Below, in pieces: positions 1 through 10,434 of a stretch of 64,000 nucleotides of DNA (position 1 is the stretch's first letter; the number at the start of each line of letters is the position of its first letter). This DNA is from Karstenula rhodostoma CBS 690.94. Lineage: Eukaryota > Ascomycota > Dothideomycetes > Pleosporales > Didymosphaeriaceae. A program made the position numbers and the translations under genes. The stretch lies in assembly GCA_010093485.1 (NCBI GenBank), contig MU001513.1:447696-511695 (forward strand). The letters are read 5' to 3'. The notes under the pieces are model-generated. The model was not told where the DNA came from and made no database searches. It saw only the letters and a list, made by a program, of their open reading frames with translations.

Positions 1-520
1 AACAATCGCAGCGAGTGATGAAGGCATGATCGGAGCCACCGCGACTGCGCAAACAACAACGTCGGTAGAAGGTTTCATTGGCAACACCGTGGGCACATCG
101 AAACCGACTCCCAGCGCCCGACCTCGACCACCCGCGCCTCAAGTGCCCATTGTTGCGATGTCGTACGCCGGCGATGGAGGTCCGAAGCATTGTCGAGGGC
201 AGCTATTGCAGAAACTGAATCTGCCCAGACCCGCAAAGAGTTGGGTGAATGGCACTTGCGTTGACCTGCCTGGTCATGCGCGCTGCGGTGTTTTCTATTC
301 GGCGAAAGGCGACAACTGTGAAGCGCAGCTATTCACGATGGAAGGCTGCTACAACACGACCGAGACCTATGTGAATACGGTTGTGTTCATGCCAGAGGAA
401 CGTCCGGTCGGTGCGATGTGGAAGAGCATGTTTATTCGCTGTGGTCTCGACGTACCAGAACCGGCTCTCATTGATCCCAGCATCCTTGGAGGTGCATTAA
501 AGAAACCGGGCGGAGGATGA
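1..520 (+). CDS. Cysteine-rich hypothetical protein, 5' end cut by window
   Basis: The reading frame is open from base 2 to the TGA at 518-520. The first in-frame ATG is at 26, but the frame runs to the window edge, so the true start is probably upstream and the gene is partial. The visible part has a Pro/Ser/Thr-rich stretch followed by a compact domain with six cysteines (HCRG, GTCV, RCGV, NCEA, GCYN, RCGL), an even number that would fit three disulfides. No membrane segment is visible. This looks like the C-terminal half of a secreted cysteine-rich protein, but no signal peptide can be seen and I do not recognise a named family. Function unknown. Confidence 0.6.
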   Translation, partial: TIAASDEGMIGATATAQTTTSVEGFIGNTVGTSKPTPSARPRPPAPQVPIVAMSYAGDGGPKHCRGQLLQKLNLPRPAKSWVNGTCVDLPGHARCGVFYSAKGDNCEAQLFTMEGCYNTTETYVNTVVFMPEERPVGAMWKSMFIRCGLDVPEPALIDPSILGGALKKPGGG

Positions 521-1161
521 AGGATGAACAAGGTCGACGGCGGCCATCATTGCTTCAAGAATGTCAGGTAAACGAAGCGGTTCCTAGGTTTAGCACGGCT
601 GAGCCTGAACGGGTAGCCAATGCGCCACGCTCTGGTTAACCAATCCCGGGGTATAGAAGACCACACCTGCAGCGTGAAGAGGGGGCTTCGACCTTGACGG
701 CACGAGCATAGTGCAAGATCTAGGGATCCAACATGAGGGAAAGAAAGTGAGGGGGTGCAGGAGCTCGAGGATCTGGGGAAGGTGCGTCCGAGGAAGCTAA
801 ACGAGATGCGGTTAGCGCGAGAATATTGCGGAGGCGACCAAGACTGGACGCGTCAACAACAATCGAGATACGGTTTCCAACCTTTTTGCTCACAACACAA
901 TCACAATTGTTATTTTACATGATTAACCCCGTCTCGAGGGCCGATATCGTGGCCTCGCGCTCCGTCTAATCAAGTGAGAGAACATGACTACTACCAACAA
1001 GATGCCGGCCGTCACTGATACCGATGTGCTAACACTCCGATTCTAGCGAGCCCACACTGCTCCCTTTCCTTACATATTTGGGAGCTTCGTCCGCAATTGT
1101 GGCTTAATGCAGCCCCAATCTACTTAAAGCAATCTGTCAAGCAGAGACTTGTTTGTGGAAG
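521..1161. other. Intergenic, no gene seen
   Basis: No ORF with coding character on either strand. It lies between the end of the cysteine-rich gene and the start of the first nuclease paralog and presumably holds a 3' UTR and a promoter. Confidence 0.5.
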
Positions 1162-2198
1162 ATGGCGAAGTCGTACCTACAAAAGCTGCAGCGGCTGCGG
1201 GAGTGCACCTGGACATCTCAGCAGTCGATGCTCTTGCAAAACTATCTCCAGGCGAAGAACTTGCCCCTGGGTGGGACAGTTGAGCTGAACAAGCTTTTCA
1301 AGAGCGCCGTCTTGGTCACTCTTTGCTATGATCGGACGACTGCCAGCCCCAACAAGTTGCTGGCATTAGGCATTGCCACGTAGGTGATTCGCTGTCGATT
1401 CGTTGCTTAGATTTTGCTTCTCGAGATATTGCCAATCTGGTATATACAGTGCCATTTGCTAACGCTTAGCGACCTCGTAGCTTCGACCGGAAAAGTGTAA
1501 ACAAAGAAGGCCTAATCGACACATTCGCTGGGCCTCATGCTGAAAACTACCTGTCTCATGTCTGGTCTATGCATCTTCGACAGCGAGAGCACGTCCATCT
1601 TCCAGGTAGCAGCGATGATCCCAATGCTTATCACTTCGGCACTTCTGTCTTCACCACGAAGGACGAGATGGTGAACTTCCTGACTGACATCTGGTCCCAG
1701 CCGATGGATGAAGAGAACCCCGAGCTTGGATATCGTCCGATTATATGCGTTCAGCACGGCAACCCATACGGACACGGAGCAGCTTGGCAAGAACTTGGTT
1801 TTGACCCTGTAAAGATGGATACAACTATCGCCATGCTGGATAGCCAAGTTATCGCGGAGCAGAGCAAGCTTACTCGAAACTCATACGTCGAAATCGACTA
1901 CCTACTTGGCCAGTTCAAGATTCAGCCTTCTACCCCCACCAATTGTGGCAACGCAGCGATTTACATCACTATCGCATCCATGCTTTGCGCCCTGAGGAAG
2001 CATTTGTACCAGTCGCCTCAGAACCCGAAATCCAAGCCTGGTGAGCACGGCCAGTCTGCTTCGAAGACTGCCCAGGCTGTTGTGAACGAAATGATGAAGC
2101 GACCGACGCCTGTCCCACCTGTAGGAACCGAGGTGTACTGTCTCCGGTGTCGGAGCTATGAGCATTTCTTCACTGAGTGCCCTCTCTATTTCGACTGA
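1162..2198 (+). CDS. Gfd2/YDR514C-like (DEDD nuclease fold) paralog, catalytic residues lost, zinc knuckle kept
   Basis: Two exons, 1162-1379 and 1481-2198, joined by a 101-bp intron (donor GTAGGT, acceptor CGTAG) in matching phase, give 311 residues. The protein aligns by eye with the neighbour at 3080 and the paralog at 61546, which carry an RNase H-like DEDDh nuclease domain. Here the D-x-E motif reads ALGIATF instead of LGIDMEW, the GHAINND position reads QHGNPYG, and the H-x4-D motif reads NCGNA. All four metal-binding acidic residues and the histidine are therefore gone. The C-terminal zinc knuckle is intact (about residues 293-306: C-x2-C-x4-H-x4-C in YCLRCRSYEHFFTEC). The frame is unbroken over both exons, so it may be an expressed pseudo-enzyme rather than a pseudogene. 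The start ATG is inferred. Confidence 0.65.
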
Positions 2199-3079
2199 GA
2201 TACGAGACGGCTTCTTTCGCCACTTGTGGCTGTGTTACCACACAATGTACTGGTACGGTGCCCTTCCTGGGACTCCGAGAGGTGCGTGGCGTGAGTAAAG
2301 TTGAGACGAGCAAGGAAGACGTTCACAGATTTGCCCCAGATCTTTCTTTGATGAGTCGTGTCCTACAACGGAACAAGCACAGTAAACGCGCATTTGGAGG
2401 GATGCTCAGACTCTGTGCAACCATGTGCGTAGTATTCGCATCTGTTTACACCTGCGTCTTCCTTTTTTGATCTTGCTTCCAGAGACTGGTGGGCGAGTAT
2501 GCGCTTGCTAACTTGCACGGCGAGATCCTGTCTTACATCCACATAACTGCCTAGCGTACCAGGTACAATCGGGTCAAGTATGCACCCTATCTGTCTTCTA
2601 TTCTCCGTATCCCAACTTTCTCTTGAATTGAATGTTGATCTCAACTCCTTGTCTGTTTAAACGTTCTGTCACGGAACTGTGGCATTTCTTTAATGTCACA
2701 CACCGGTATCACATAACCCCTCATCGACCATTACTTGCTATTTCAACGCGCATCCCGGAAAAACGAGGCGTTGAATAGATTCGCGAGGATGAGCACCATA
2801 TTGCGCGATTGCCGTGCTTTAGACTTCCTTGCACGCGCGATTAGGTGGCGCTTGTTTGGGAAAAATTGTAATTTGACGTCGGTCGTTGGGGTACCGGAGC
2901 CACGGTTGCGCGATCGTGAGAGGTAACGAAGTTCAAATATTCACCACGCGCGTCTTCACCTGCTCGAGGTAACTATTCATTGTGTCCTCGTAACAAAAGC
3001 ACTTCTCCTCGTTGCTGTACAATGCTCACGATAACAACAATAACTATTCATATATATTCTACCACGCGACTAGGCAACC
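2199..3079. other. Intergenic between tandem nuclease paralogs
   Basis: No convincing coding sequence. The last 30 bases contain TATATATT (3051-3058), about 20 bp before the next ATG; this is too close for a standard TATA position unless the leader is very short. Confidence 0.45.
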
Positions 3080-4222
3080 ATGCCTAAACCGAACCCAAAC
3101 GGCGCAACCCGCGACCTGTTAACACTCACTTCTTACAACATGGCAACAAATTACCAGCCCATGGCTTTCGACCAGCTCGAACTCTTTTTGGCCTATGGCT
3201 TAAAATCGCAGGGTGGCCCGGCGCAGCTATCGCAAGCTCAGGCTGCTGCTCACATCCTGGGAATCAACAAGTCCCCATTCATCGTCTATGAGGTCGATTC
3301 TCAACTAAAAAACGCTCTAGTTCTAGGCATTGACATGGAGTGGTATGAGTCTGGACCCAAGCGGATCACCGAGGTCGGCATCTCAGTCCTACCTGTGTCG
3401 CAGGCTCCTTTGAGCAAGCCTGTCCACGCACTCCGGAACATGGAAGTTCATCATTTGAGGCTGAAAGAGACGGCTCATATGGTGAACGGAGAAAAATGCC
3501 CAGGCCATCCAGAGGAGTTCGAGTTTGGCTCAACCTGTTTCGTTGATGCGATGGAGGTTAAGCAAGCGTTGATCAACACTTTCATTCAGTACGATGCCCA
3601 TGGAAATCTAAGGCCTATCGTCTTGTTTGGACACGCGATTAACAACGACCTTGACATGCTCCGCGAGTACTTCGATATCGACCTTGCGGCTTGGGGGGTC
3701 ATTGTCTTGGTACTCGATACTCAACTGATGGCTCAAGAGCTTGGAATGCATTCTGGCCGTCTGATGAGCCTCAAGAGCATCCTTGCGCAGTATAGTGTCG
3801 AGGAGAAGTACTTGCACAATGCCGGTAACGACATCGCACAAACAATGGTCGCAGCCTCGCTCCTCGCTGGAGAAATTGCCACGGGCAATGGACGTTATCA
3901 ACCGGAAAACCAGACCGACGTTGACAATTTAAAGGCCATGATGCGCAACCGAAGTGTACTCAGTTGGGGAACTCCCTTGTTCTGCACTAATTGCGACAGC
4001 ACGGAGCATCTCGTCGGCCAGTGCCCAAACACGTATCTTTGTACTCGCTGCGCACACAAGCCTGGTTGGGCGCACATGGCTCACACGCATCCGGTGGAAA
4101 AGTGCGTCCGGCCAGCATTTCCGTGCAAGCATTGCATCGAATCTACCGACAAGCAGCGTCAGAGGAATGCCATGACGCACTACGTCGAGGACTGTCACTT
4201 TGAGAACAGTAAGTCCGGTTGA
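3080..4222 (+). CDS. Gfd2/YDR514C-like DEDDh nuclease with C-terminal zinc knuckle
   Basis: An intact 380-residue frame starting in a good fungal context (CAACCATGCC). Nuclease motifs are complete: D85-x-E87 in LGIDMEW, D190 in GHAINND, and H246-x4-D251 in LHNAGND, the DEDDh signature of RNase H-fold exonucleases. A CCHC zinc knuckle follows (C302, C305, H310, C315), then a second Cys/His cluster. Family knowledge: fungal Gfd2/YDR514C-like proteins are poorly characterised; a nucleic-acid 3'-exonuclease role is inferred from the fold. Near the end there is a perfect GTAAGT at 4209, a TGCTAAG branch site and CGCAG at 4260. If this 52-bp intron (4209-4260) is used, the last residues change and the stop moves to 4323-4325. 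Upstream sits a dead paralog, so this is a tandem pair. Confidence 0.75.
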   Translation: MPKPNPNGATRDLLTLTSYNMATNYQPMAFDQLELFLAYGLKSQGGPAQLSQAQAAAHILGINKSPFIVYEVDSQLKNALVLGIDMEWYESGPKRITEVGISVLPVSQAPLSKPVHALRNMEVHHLRLKETAHMVNGEKCPGHPEEFEFGSTCFVDAMEVKQALINTFIQYDAHGNLRPIVLFGHAINNDLDMLREYFDIDLAAWGVIVLVLDTQLMAQELGMHSGRLMSLKSILAQYSVEEKYLHNAGNDIAQTMVAASLLAGEIATGNGRYQPENQTDVDNLKAMMRNRSVLSWGTPLFCTNCDSTEHLVGQCPNTYLCTRCAHKPGWAHMAHTHPVEKCVRPAFPCKHCIESTDKQRQRNAMTHYVEDCHFENSKSG

Positions 4223-4325
4223 TTCTTTCCCTCTTAATATCGTGCTAAGTAGAACCGCAGCGCTGGAAGTTTCGCTACTATCTCATGATATGGTGCGTAG
4301 TATGTGGTTGCTCTCGGTTCGATAA

Positions 4326-6015
4326 AGATACAACCACCGCTTCGAAGTCACACCAGTTGACTGCCAAGTTCGGACTGTGTCTTGGGCTCCCAGTCAAGTC
4401 TCTGCACCTTGGATAGGTTGTGCGGAGGTCAATAAGCCCACTGCTTAGGTGAAATACTTGGGCATATTCGATCCGTTCCATAACTCAACATGGGCGGAAA
4501 AACAATTAAAAAAGTTCCACAGTCAGATCATACATATGCCGTGCAGCTCATTGTGTCTCCCTCGAATTTTATAACAGACGGCGCCAAAAGCTCGGAGGCT
4601 GCAAGCGTGGCAAATCGTATTCTGTAAACGAGAAGATTGCCAGTTTGTTCGCTCCTGCTTGAATCCTCAATATTCACGGCCACTCATCGACTGTCGATGC
4701 TTGAATGTGCCTGAATCAAATTCACCCTGCTTGTCTTGATACGTGTTCATGCTGTGACTTGTGGCATTCCTCCTCGGACATGGACCTTCACTGCAATTCA
4801 TTAAGAGTCATTAGTGCCCACCTTGGAAAGTGCATTCCGCAAGCACCTACAGCCTCCATAGGTTGTTTCTAAACATGCCATTGCATAGGCATAATGTTCA
4901 TTGGTTTATCGTTAGCACCATCTCTCATCATGTCGTACGTGTTCCGAGGCGGGCGGTCGCGTATTTGTTGGGCCAGATCAACCCGAAAGGTTGGCTCAGT
5001 AGTGGAGCTGCTCGTTGAACGTCAGTCGTCGGTAGCGATGATCCCACGTACTTGTGTGCCCTTCGACTCATCTTTAAGTTAGGTTACTGGCATTTCCCCC
5101 CAGTTGGTAATGGTTTCGAGGCCGACACTCTCATGTTTAGAGTTAACCACGGAGCATGCAAATTTACTAGCAGATCTAGTAGTTGGTAATTTTCGTCTCT
5201 TCTTGTCATTATCGCATATAAATCAATATTATGTAGATCTCTTAGGAGACCTCACCTCCACAGCGGAATAGTGTGTGCCGCAGTGGCCCAGCGCTTGGCT
5301 CTCCAGAAAATTAAACATTATACCATTATGCCAAGCTTGACGAACTGTACATCAGATATTGTAATATCGAAAGTCTGCGAAGAATCGTCCACCCCTGAAA
5401 ACAACGCTCCTAACCACGTGTTATGTTGTCCTTCATTGCTTCGGCATACGTCGGTGGAGGCACCTGTAACGAGGCTGTTTCCACTTCGTCTTTGTCTTCC
5501 CCCTGAGAGCCTGCAGGAACCAAGCCTCCAAAACTGTTCTAGTCGTCGTGTGAGTTCTCAGACAGCGTTCACAGGATCCTTCGATGTTGGTAGGGGAGAT
5601 CTACCAATCCTGGCGGTCCGTACAGTGCCAAACCTTGCGGCTACTCGAGCGGCGAAGAAGGCTTCCCCGCCACCCAGTCCCGAATTCATACAAGTGACAA
5701 CTTCATCATGTAAGAGTCCTTCAATGCATAAAATTTCATTGAAAATCTTCCGAAAGACCCAGTTTGGATCTGTGACATGTAAATAAACCGCTTAAAACAA
5801 GCACGCTCCTTTGCAGATTGAATGCTTGTGAATAAAACCTGGACTCTCTCCCACATCATTGGATATATTTGGCTCTGATACCAATCTTTTTCCGCATTGT
5901 GTCGACCGTCAAAGGCGCCAAAGCCAGCCAAAAGCGGCTCCACTACGTGATGTTAACGTGGTTGAATTGCTACGTCTTTGGTATGATTCAGCAATTGTTC
6001 GAGGCTGTTGAAGTA
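4326..6015. other. Long intergenic region, no reliable gene
   Basis: The only sizeable frame is 5271-5786 (+; first ATG at 5328), about 150 Ser/Pro/Cys-rich residues with no recognisable motif. Its codon pattern is not convincing and I treat it as chance or decayed sequence. The stretch around 5100-5260 is AT-rich. Confidence 0.4.
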
Positions 6016-7136
6016 TTAAACAAGTCTGGCCTCGAGGTCCATGGTGTTGCTAACGCCAGTCGGTGGCAGAAAGTACACACGCGGCGCTTCACCGTCGTTT
6101 GCGACTTGGAGGCGGTAGGGCATGTAGCCTAAGATTGAGACGGGACCCACTCCGTGACAAAAAACGGTTGTTTGGTCAGGTTCAGATACAAACGTAAGGC
6201 CGATGACTTCCCAGTAGGGCTGCGAGAAGAATGCAGCGGCATGTATGAACTGAGTTATGAGAACGAGTCGGTCGCTTGCGATGGTGCGATAACATTTTGG
6301 AATCGCTTCGCGGAGGATAGTTGCGATATGAATCCTGAACATTGACCGGAATCGATGTGTCGCCATCGACTCAGGCGAGACATTGAGATTTATGCCTTGA
6401 ATACTAAGAGCGTTACCGATTTCTTTCCAGCGCGGGAATGAATCCATGATGACCCCAGCGTCTGCCAGATGTTTGTCGAAGACGAATTGTAGGTCTTTGG
6501 ATGCTTGAGCCCATTGAATGAGTTGCCAAACTTGTAAAAGTGGCATGTGATCGAACGCCACCGCGACCTGCTCGGCCTCGATGGTGCCGGGGGTCCGCCG
6601 AAGAGGGTCCAGATCATCAACCCGAGGATTGAACGCCTCCATATAGTCATCTAGCTCGAACACAGCGACGCGCACACGGCGGATTGGGCGTAACATTGGG
6701 ATTAGCTCATTCTGAATCTTGCGGTAGACTTGGGTCATTCTATTAGAGTGAGTAATCTGTTTTCTGATGTATATTCTGTTTGCGCACTAGCCGACCAAGA
6801 TAGGTTGACATCTTATGGTGCTGGAACAGTGACTTACCCCCATGAAGAGTTCGTGAACCCAAAGTTGAAGTGAGCCACCGATAACCCATTGCGAGAGGCT
6901 GCTTTCCGCGCCGCAGGCTTGACCTTTATCTTGAAGAACTTCTTGTGGATAGTGACAGGGTTCTCTTTCGCGTCCTCGGCTAACATGTCGTAGATTCTGT
7001 TGCGCAGCTCGCCAGGCAAGTCTAGAAAGGGGAAGACATCACGCCTTCCCTGAATAGAGACTCCTTTTGCCGCAGTTTTCGTGCGCGTGGCTAAGTCATC
7101 AGAGGTGTCCTCGGCGTTCCTCGCACTGTGGCGCAT
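6016..7136 (-). CDS. F-box-like (LPxELRNxIY) protein
   Basis: Two exons on the minus strand, 7136-6838 and 6739-6016, with a 98-bp intron (donor GTAAGT, acceptor TAATAG) in phase, give 340 residues. After a basic, low-complexity N-terminus comes FLDLPGELRNRIYDML, the degenerate F-box-like motif that opens a large family in Dothideomycetes. The splice restores the second family signature, WG-MTQVYRKIQNE. The rest has the mixed alpha/beta look of that family, with no enzyme motif. In-frame ATGs exist up to 7370, but that extension is unlike the family, so 7136 is chosen. By analogy it may be a substrate-recruiting protein, but most family members have no assigned function. One of five related loci in this window. 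Confidence 0.7.
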
Positions 7137-7899
7137 CGCGACGCCGTTGGTGGGAAGAGGGGAGAGTGGTTGAGGTGATAATTGGTGACAACGTGCGGGA
7201 GTAGTAAAGCGTAAGATACTCGAGAGTTCAAATAACTTGAGAAAGCGCGCTAAGACTTGATAAGCTATTGTAATCTGGCGCAGGCGCAACGGCTTTTGAC
7301 ATGGCACATTAGCTAATGGGGCGATGACCGCGGATCTTCTAAAGTGTTGATTTCTTACATTCAACCTCATCAGAGCCAAGAGTTATACAGGTAACATGTG
7401 GGGATCCCGGGGTCATGGAAGACAATAGGGAGGCGCCCGCGAGGAGGAGGGAGTGTTAAGGTGATCAGTGGGGTGAGTCACGTGTAACCGTGGCTCCCGA
7501 GGTCTGGGAATATCGTCGTCTCAAGTTATACGGGTATTTTCATGAGATGTTAGTAATTCAACTGAGTCATTTGGTGGGTCAGTACGAGTTATGGATATGA
7601 GTGTATCTCTTTGACTCATTAGGTTCGGAGCCCAGGTTTTTGGAGAACGGAATATGACGTATCAACAACCCCCATTGCACATAACCTCTTTTTCAGATCT
7701 GTGTGGAAAGATTGCATGTGAGTTGCCGATTGCTTCAACTTCAAACATTCAAGGTGGGGTAGGGTGGCTGTTCAATCCCTCGCATATTCAAAACCATATA
7801 CGTGCACAGGGTCTTTTGTTAAATCAATCCAAAGAAGAATACGTTTTACGGAAGATATCTCCTACTTCGACCTACATATTGTATATCCCTGGAGACACT
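7137..7899. other. Intergenic; contains one copy of a dispersed repeat
   Basis: Leader and promoter of the F-box-like gene on the left and the 3' side of abfB on the right. Bases 7395-7496 are the inverted partner of 60306-60432. No gene seen. Confidence 0.6.
7395..7496 (-). repeat. Dispersed repeat, copy A (inverted relative to copy B)
   Basis: The reverse complement of this 102-bp segment matches 60306-60432 from GAGCCACGG to CCCCACATG. There are eight differences, all transitions, plus a 25-bp insertion in the other copy. Similarity stops sharply at both ends. It sits about 260 bp upstream of the F-box-like start codon. Confidence 0.8.
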
Positions 7900-9402
7900 T
7901 CAAGCAAAGCTTGAGCCCACGGCCCACGTAACGTCCGCATTGAAACCGCTAGCCGCGTCAAACGTATGAACACCCCCGTTGCTCCCAATGTAGACCACGT
8001 TGGCGTAGTGGCGGAAGTATCGGGTTGGGTAGCCCCAAGCTCGGATCGAGCTTCCCTGGCCGTTGATACCAGCAATGGAACAGAACGTGGCGTCTTCTTT
8101 GAATTCCTTCGAGTTATCGTTCGCGGCAAGTTGGAGAACGAAGTCGTAGTGACGGAGGTAGCTACCGGCCGTGTCCTTGGATTCAAATGACCAGCAGGCG
8201 CTGTTGCCAAGACCCGTGCGAACAATCCAGCTGGCTTGCTGCTTGAGGGACGTGGCGCTTGACGATGTGACGACCTGAGTATTTACGGTGGCGCCAGTAT
8301 GAGCCAGGTAGCGCGTGTCGTAGCCAGATGTGGTAACGCGAAGTGAAATCGACTGACCAGCGGTGAGGGCAGTGCCACTGTTCAGCGAGGTAGTGGCGTA
8401 CTTGGCCGCCACGATGTTGGCTTGGACCGAGTTCTCAACATCGTCGGAGGGGTAGCCGCTGGTCATCACGCCCTCGTAAAAGGTACCTTGGGCGCTGACA
8501 CTGTTGTCGCCTCCGATACCCAGGATGATGGCACCCTCCTTGGACATGGGATTGTATCCAGCGGCGGTTGGGCGTGCGCCACTATAGTAGGTCGATAGTG
8601 AGCCCGACGCAGCGTTGCCACCCTTGATCGCCCACTTGTTCGGACCACCCTTGAGAACGGAAGTGAGGAATCGGTGCGTGACAGTCGGATCTGCGGGGTT
8701 TTGCTTTGAACCCTGACCAGAGAATAAGCCGTTCTCGAGATCGGCCATGATCCATGGGCCATTTCCGGAACCACTACCCCAGGCACTGTTGGTACCGAAA
8801 TAGAGAGCCTCCATGTGACCATTGCCTGTGTCCAGGCTGTTGGTCTCGGCGTTGCCGTAGTCGAAGCAGCACCCGCCATTGAAATGTGTACCGTCGAAGA
8901 TGGCGTACATGCCTTCGGCGGCATCGCCTACAGCTGAGCCGCTGACCTTGTTATTGCGGTAGCCGGTACCAGGTGAAACAAAGACACCATAAGCCTTTTT
9001 TCCGTTCAGCGTGACCGGTGCTCCAGTCGCACTGGCTAAGTTATCGTAGCCATTGGATTCCGGGCCCCTGAAGCCGCCTGGCGGAGCCTGGGTGAGATGG
9101 TTGCCCTTGCCAGATTGGTCGTAGATGATGGTAATAAGGCATGTAGTTGAAGCACAGAAAGTATCTTGAGCAGCGGCATTAGCAACACCGCCGGCAGAGA
9201 GCGGTGCTATGTTGGTGGTAGTGTTGTCCGAGCCGCGCTTCACTTGGTACAGTGAGCCGGAAAATGCATTGTAGAGCGCTCGAGTCGTCGAGTGTGCTGC
9301 AATGCATGGTGTACCGCCGGCCGAGTAGAGATCGCAGGGGCCAGCGGCCACAAGGGATCCGGTAGCCAGAAGGGCTAGAGTGATAGACAGCCGTGAAGAC
9401 AT
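7900..9402 (-). CDS. abfB: Alpha-L-arabinofuranosidase B, GH54 with CBM42
   Basis: Single-exon gene of 500 residues, matching the usual length of fungal AbfB (about 499). A signal peptide (MSSRLSITLALLATGSLVAA) precedes the mature start GPCDLY. The GH54 catalytic domain shows the nucleophile Glu223 in MADLENGLF, the acid/base Asp299 in GIGGDNS and the vicinal cysteine pair C178-C179 in GGCCFDYGN, all at positions expected from the Aspergillus enzyme. The C-terminal 160 residues form the arabinose-binding CBM42 (SGYDTRYLAH, PTRYFRHY). The secreted enzyme removes terminal arabinofuranosyl side chains from arabinan and arabinoxylan. It is divergent from the P450 at 10435. A TATAAAAG box lies about 50 bp upstream of the ATG. 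An upstream extension of the frame was rejected because the signal peptide fixes the start. Confidence 0.96.
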   Translation of the reverse strand: MSSRLSITLALLATGSLVAAGPCDLYSAGGTPCIAAHSTTRALYNAFSGSLYQVKRGSDNTTTNIAPLSAGGVANAAAQDTFCASTTCLITIIYDQSGKGNHLTQAPPGGFRGPESNGYDNLASATGAPVTLNGKKAYGVFVSPGTGYRNNKVSGSAVGDAAEGMYAIFDGTHFNGGCCFDYGNAETNSLDTGNGHMEALYFGTNSAWGSGSGNGPWIMADLENGLFSGQGSKQNPADPTVTHRFLTSVLKGGPNKWAIKGGNAASGSLSTYYSGARPTAAGYNPMSKEGAIILGIGGDNSVSAQGTFYEGVMTSGYPSDDVENSVQANIVAAKYATTSLNSGTALTAGQSISLRVTTSGYDTRYLAHTGATVNTQVVTSSSATSLKQQASWIVRTGLGNSACWSFESKDTAGSYLRHYDFVLQLAANDNSKEFKEDATFCSIAGINGQGSSIRAWGYPTRYFRHYANVVYIGSNGGVHTFDAASGFNADVTWAVGSSFA

Positions 9403-9452
9403 GTCTGATTGTGCTTTGAGTATACGCACCGCCTCATGCACGCCATTGTAGC

Positions 9453-9460
9453 CTTTTATA
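9453..9460 (-). promoter_or_regulatory. TATA box of abfB
   Basis: TATAAAAG on the minus strand, 51-58 bp upstream of the abfB start codon. Confidence 0.6.
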
Positions 9461-10434
9461 ACTGCGCCGATCCACTTATCTCCCACACCTATTTGCCTTG
9501 TCCCAAGGCCTATCTGATCCAAGGCTTGTATGCTAATATATCAATATTGCGAACTTCCTCCAATGACTGGAATCTACCTCAGCGCGCCGCGGAACCACGG
9601 GGTATTGAGCAGCCGAGAGGTGGATAATGAGCACTTGCTGTCGGTTTCATGCCGCCCAAAGCGGTAAACGTGAAATAGACCATGGTGAAAAGCTTATTGG
9701 AATCAAGACAATGCTAGTCACAATAGGCTTCGTGACGATTTGCAGTACGTGTTGGACCTAGTTGCAATGCGGGGTCCCCGGATAATCTTGGTAGAGCGAT
9801 CGGCCGAATTCCTAATTGCGGTAAGCAACCGGGAATGAGAAGGTCTCATTGAAGACAATTGGTGGATTGCCGTCGGCACTTCACGAGATGACTTGCAAGG
9901 TATCACTACATACATACTAGAGCGCCACATTTGCGAGTTTGGCCGCGAGACCTTGGGTTGACCGAGGAATCGTTAGCATAGTGAGTCGTGCCTCTGCCAT
10001 GATGAATCGAATGGTTAGAAACGGGGGTTCTCGACTCAGGCATCAATATCGTTATTTACCGCAGTGCATCAATGACCGTAGGGATAAAAAAACCCGCCTG
10101 TCTAATTAATCCCAAACAGTATGCAATTAATTAGGCAGGAGGGGCCAGCTCCAACAAACGTAGCCATCAACCACTCCGACGGATCGTAGTTAGGTCTGTA
10201 CTTTGTCGAAGGCGCCTTAGAGGGCAGATGTTTGGATCCGCGATGTGGTGGAGTGGGTGGTACACCAGAATCAACCTTGATGTTGTCAGGATCGCTAAAC
10301 TAGGCCCGCCACGGCGCCTTTTTGGTGTTTGTGGCGCGCTCGCAATGCGCGCCCGTGCGATTTCACCGCCTGCACGATGAGACGACTCTTCTGGCAGCTG
10401 CAACTCTCTGTGCGACAGGGCATCGTTGGCAATC
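9461..10434. other. Divergent promoter region between abfB and the P450
   Basis: No gene seen. It contains a 14-bp inverted repeat with a 15-base loop at 10097-10139. Confidence 0.5.
10097..10139. repeat. Inverted repeat (14-bp arms, 15-base loop)
   Basis: Arms CCTGTCTAATTAAT (10097-10110) and ATTAATTAGGCAGG (10126-10139) pair with one G-T position. It lies in the intergenic region upstream of the P450 start and could be a binding site for a dimeric regulator (TAATTA core) or chance. Confidence 0.55.

Noticed and set aside
5271..5786. 171-residue plus-strand ORF
   Set aside because: Non-ATG start, no motif, composition not gene-like and no splice support; left in the intergenic note.
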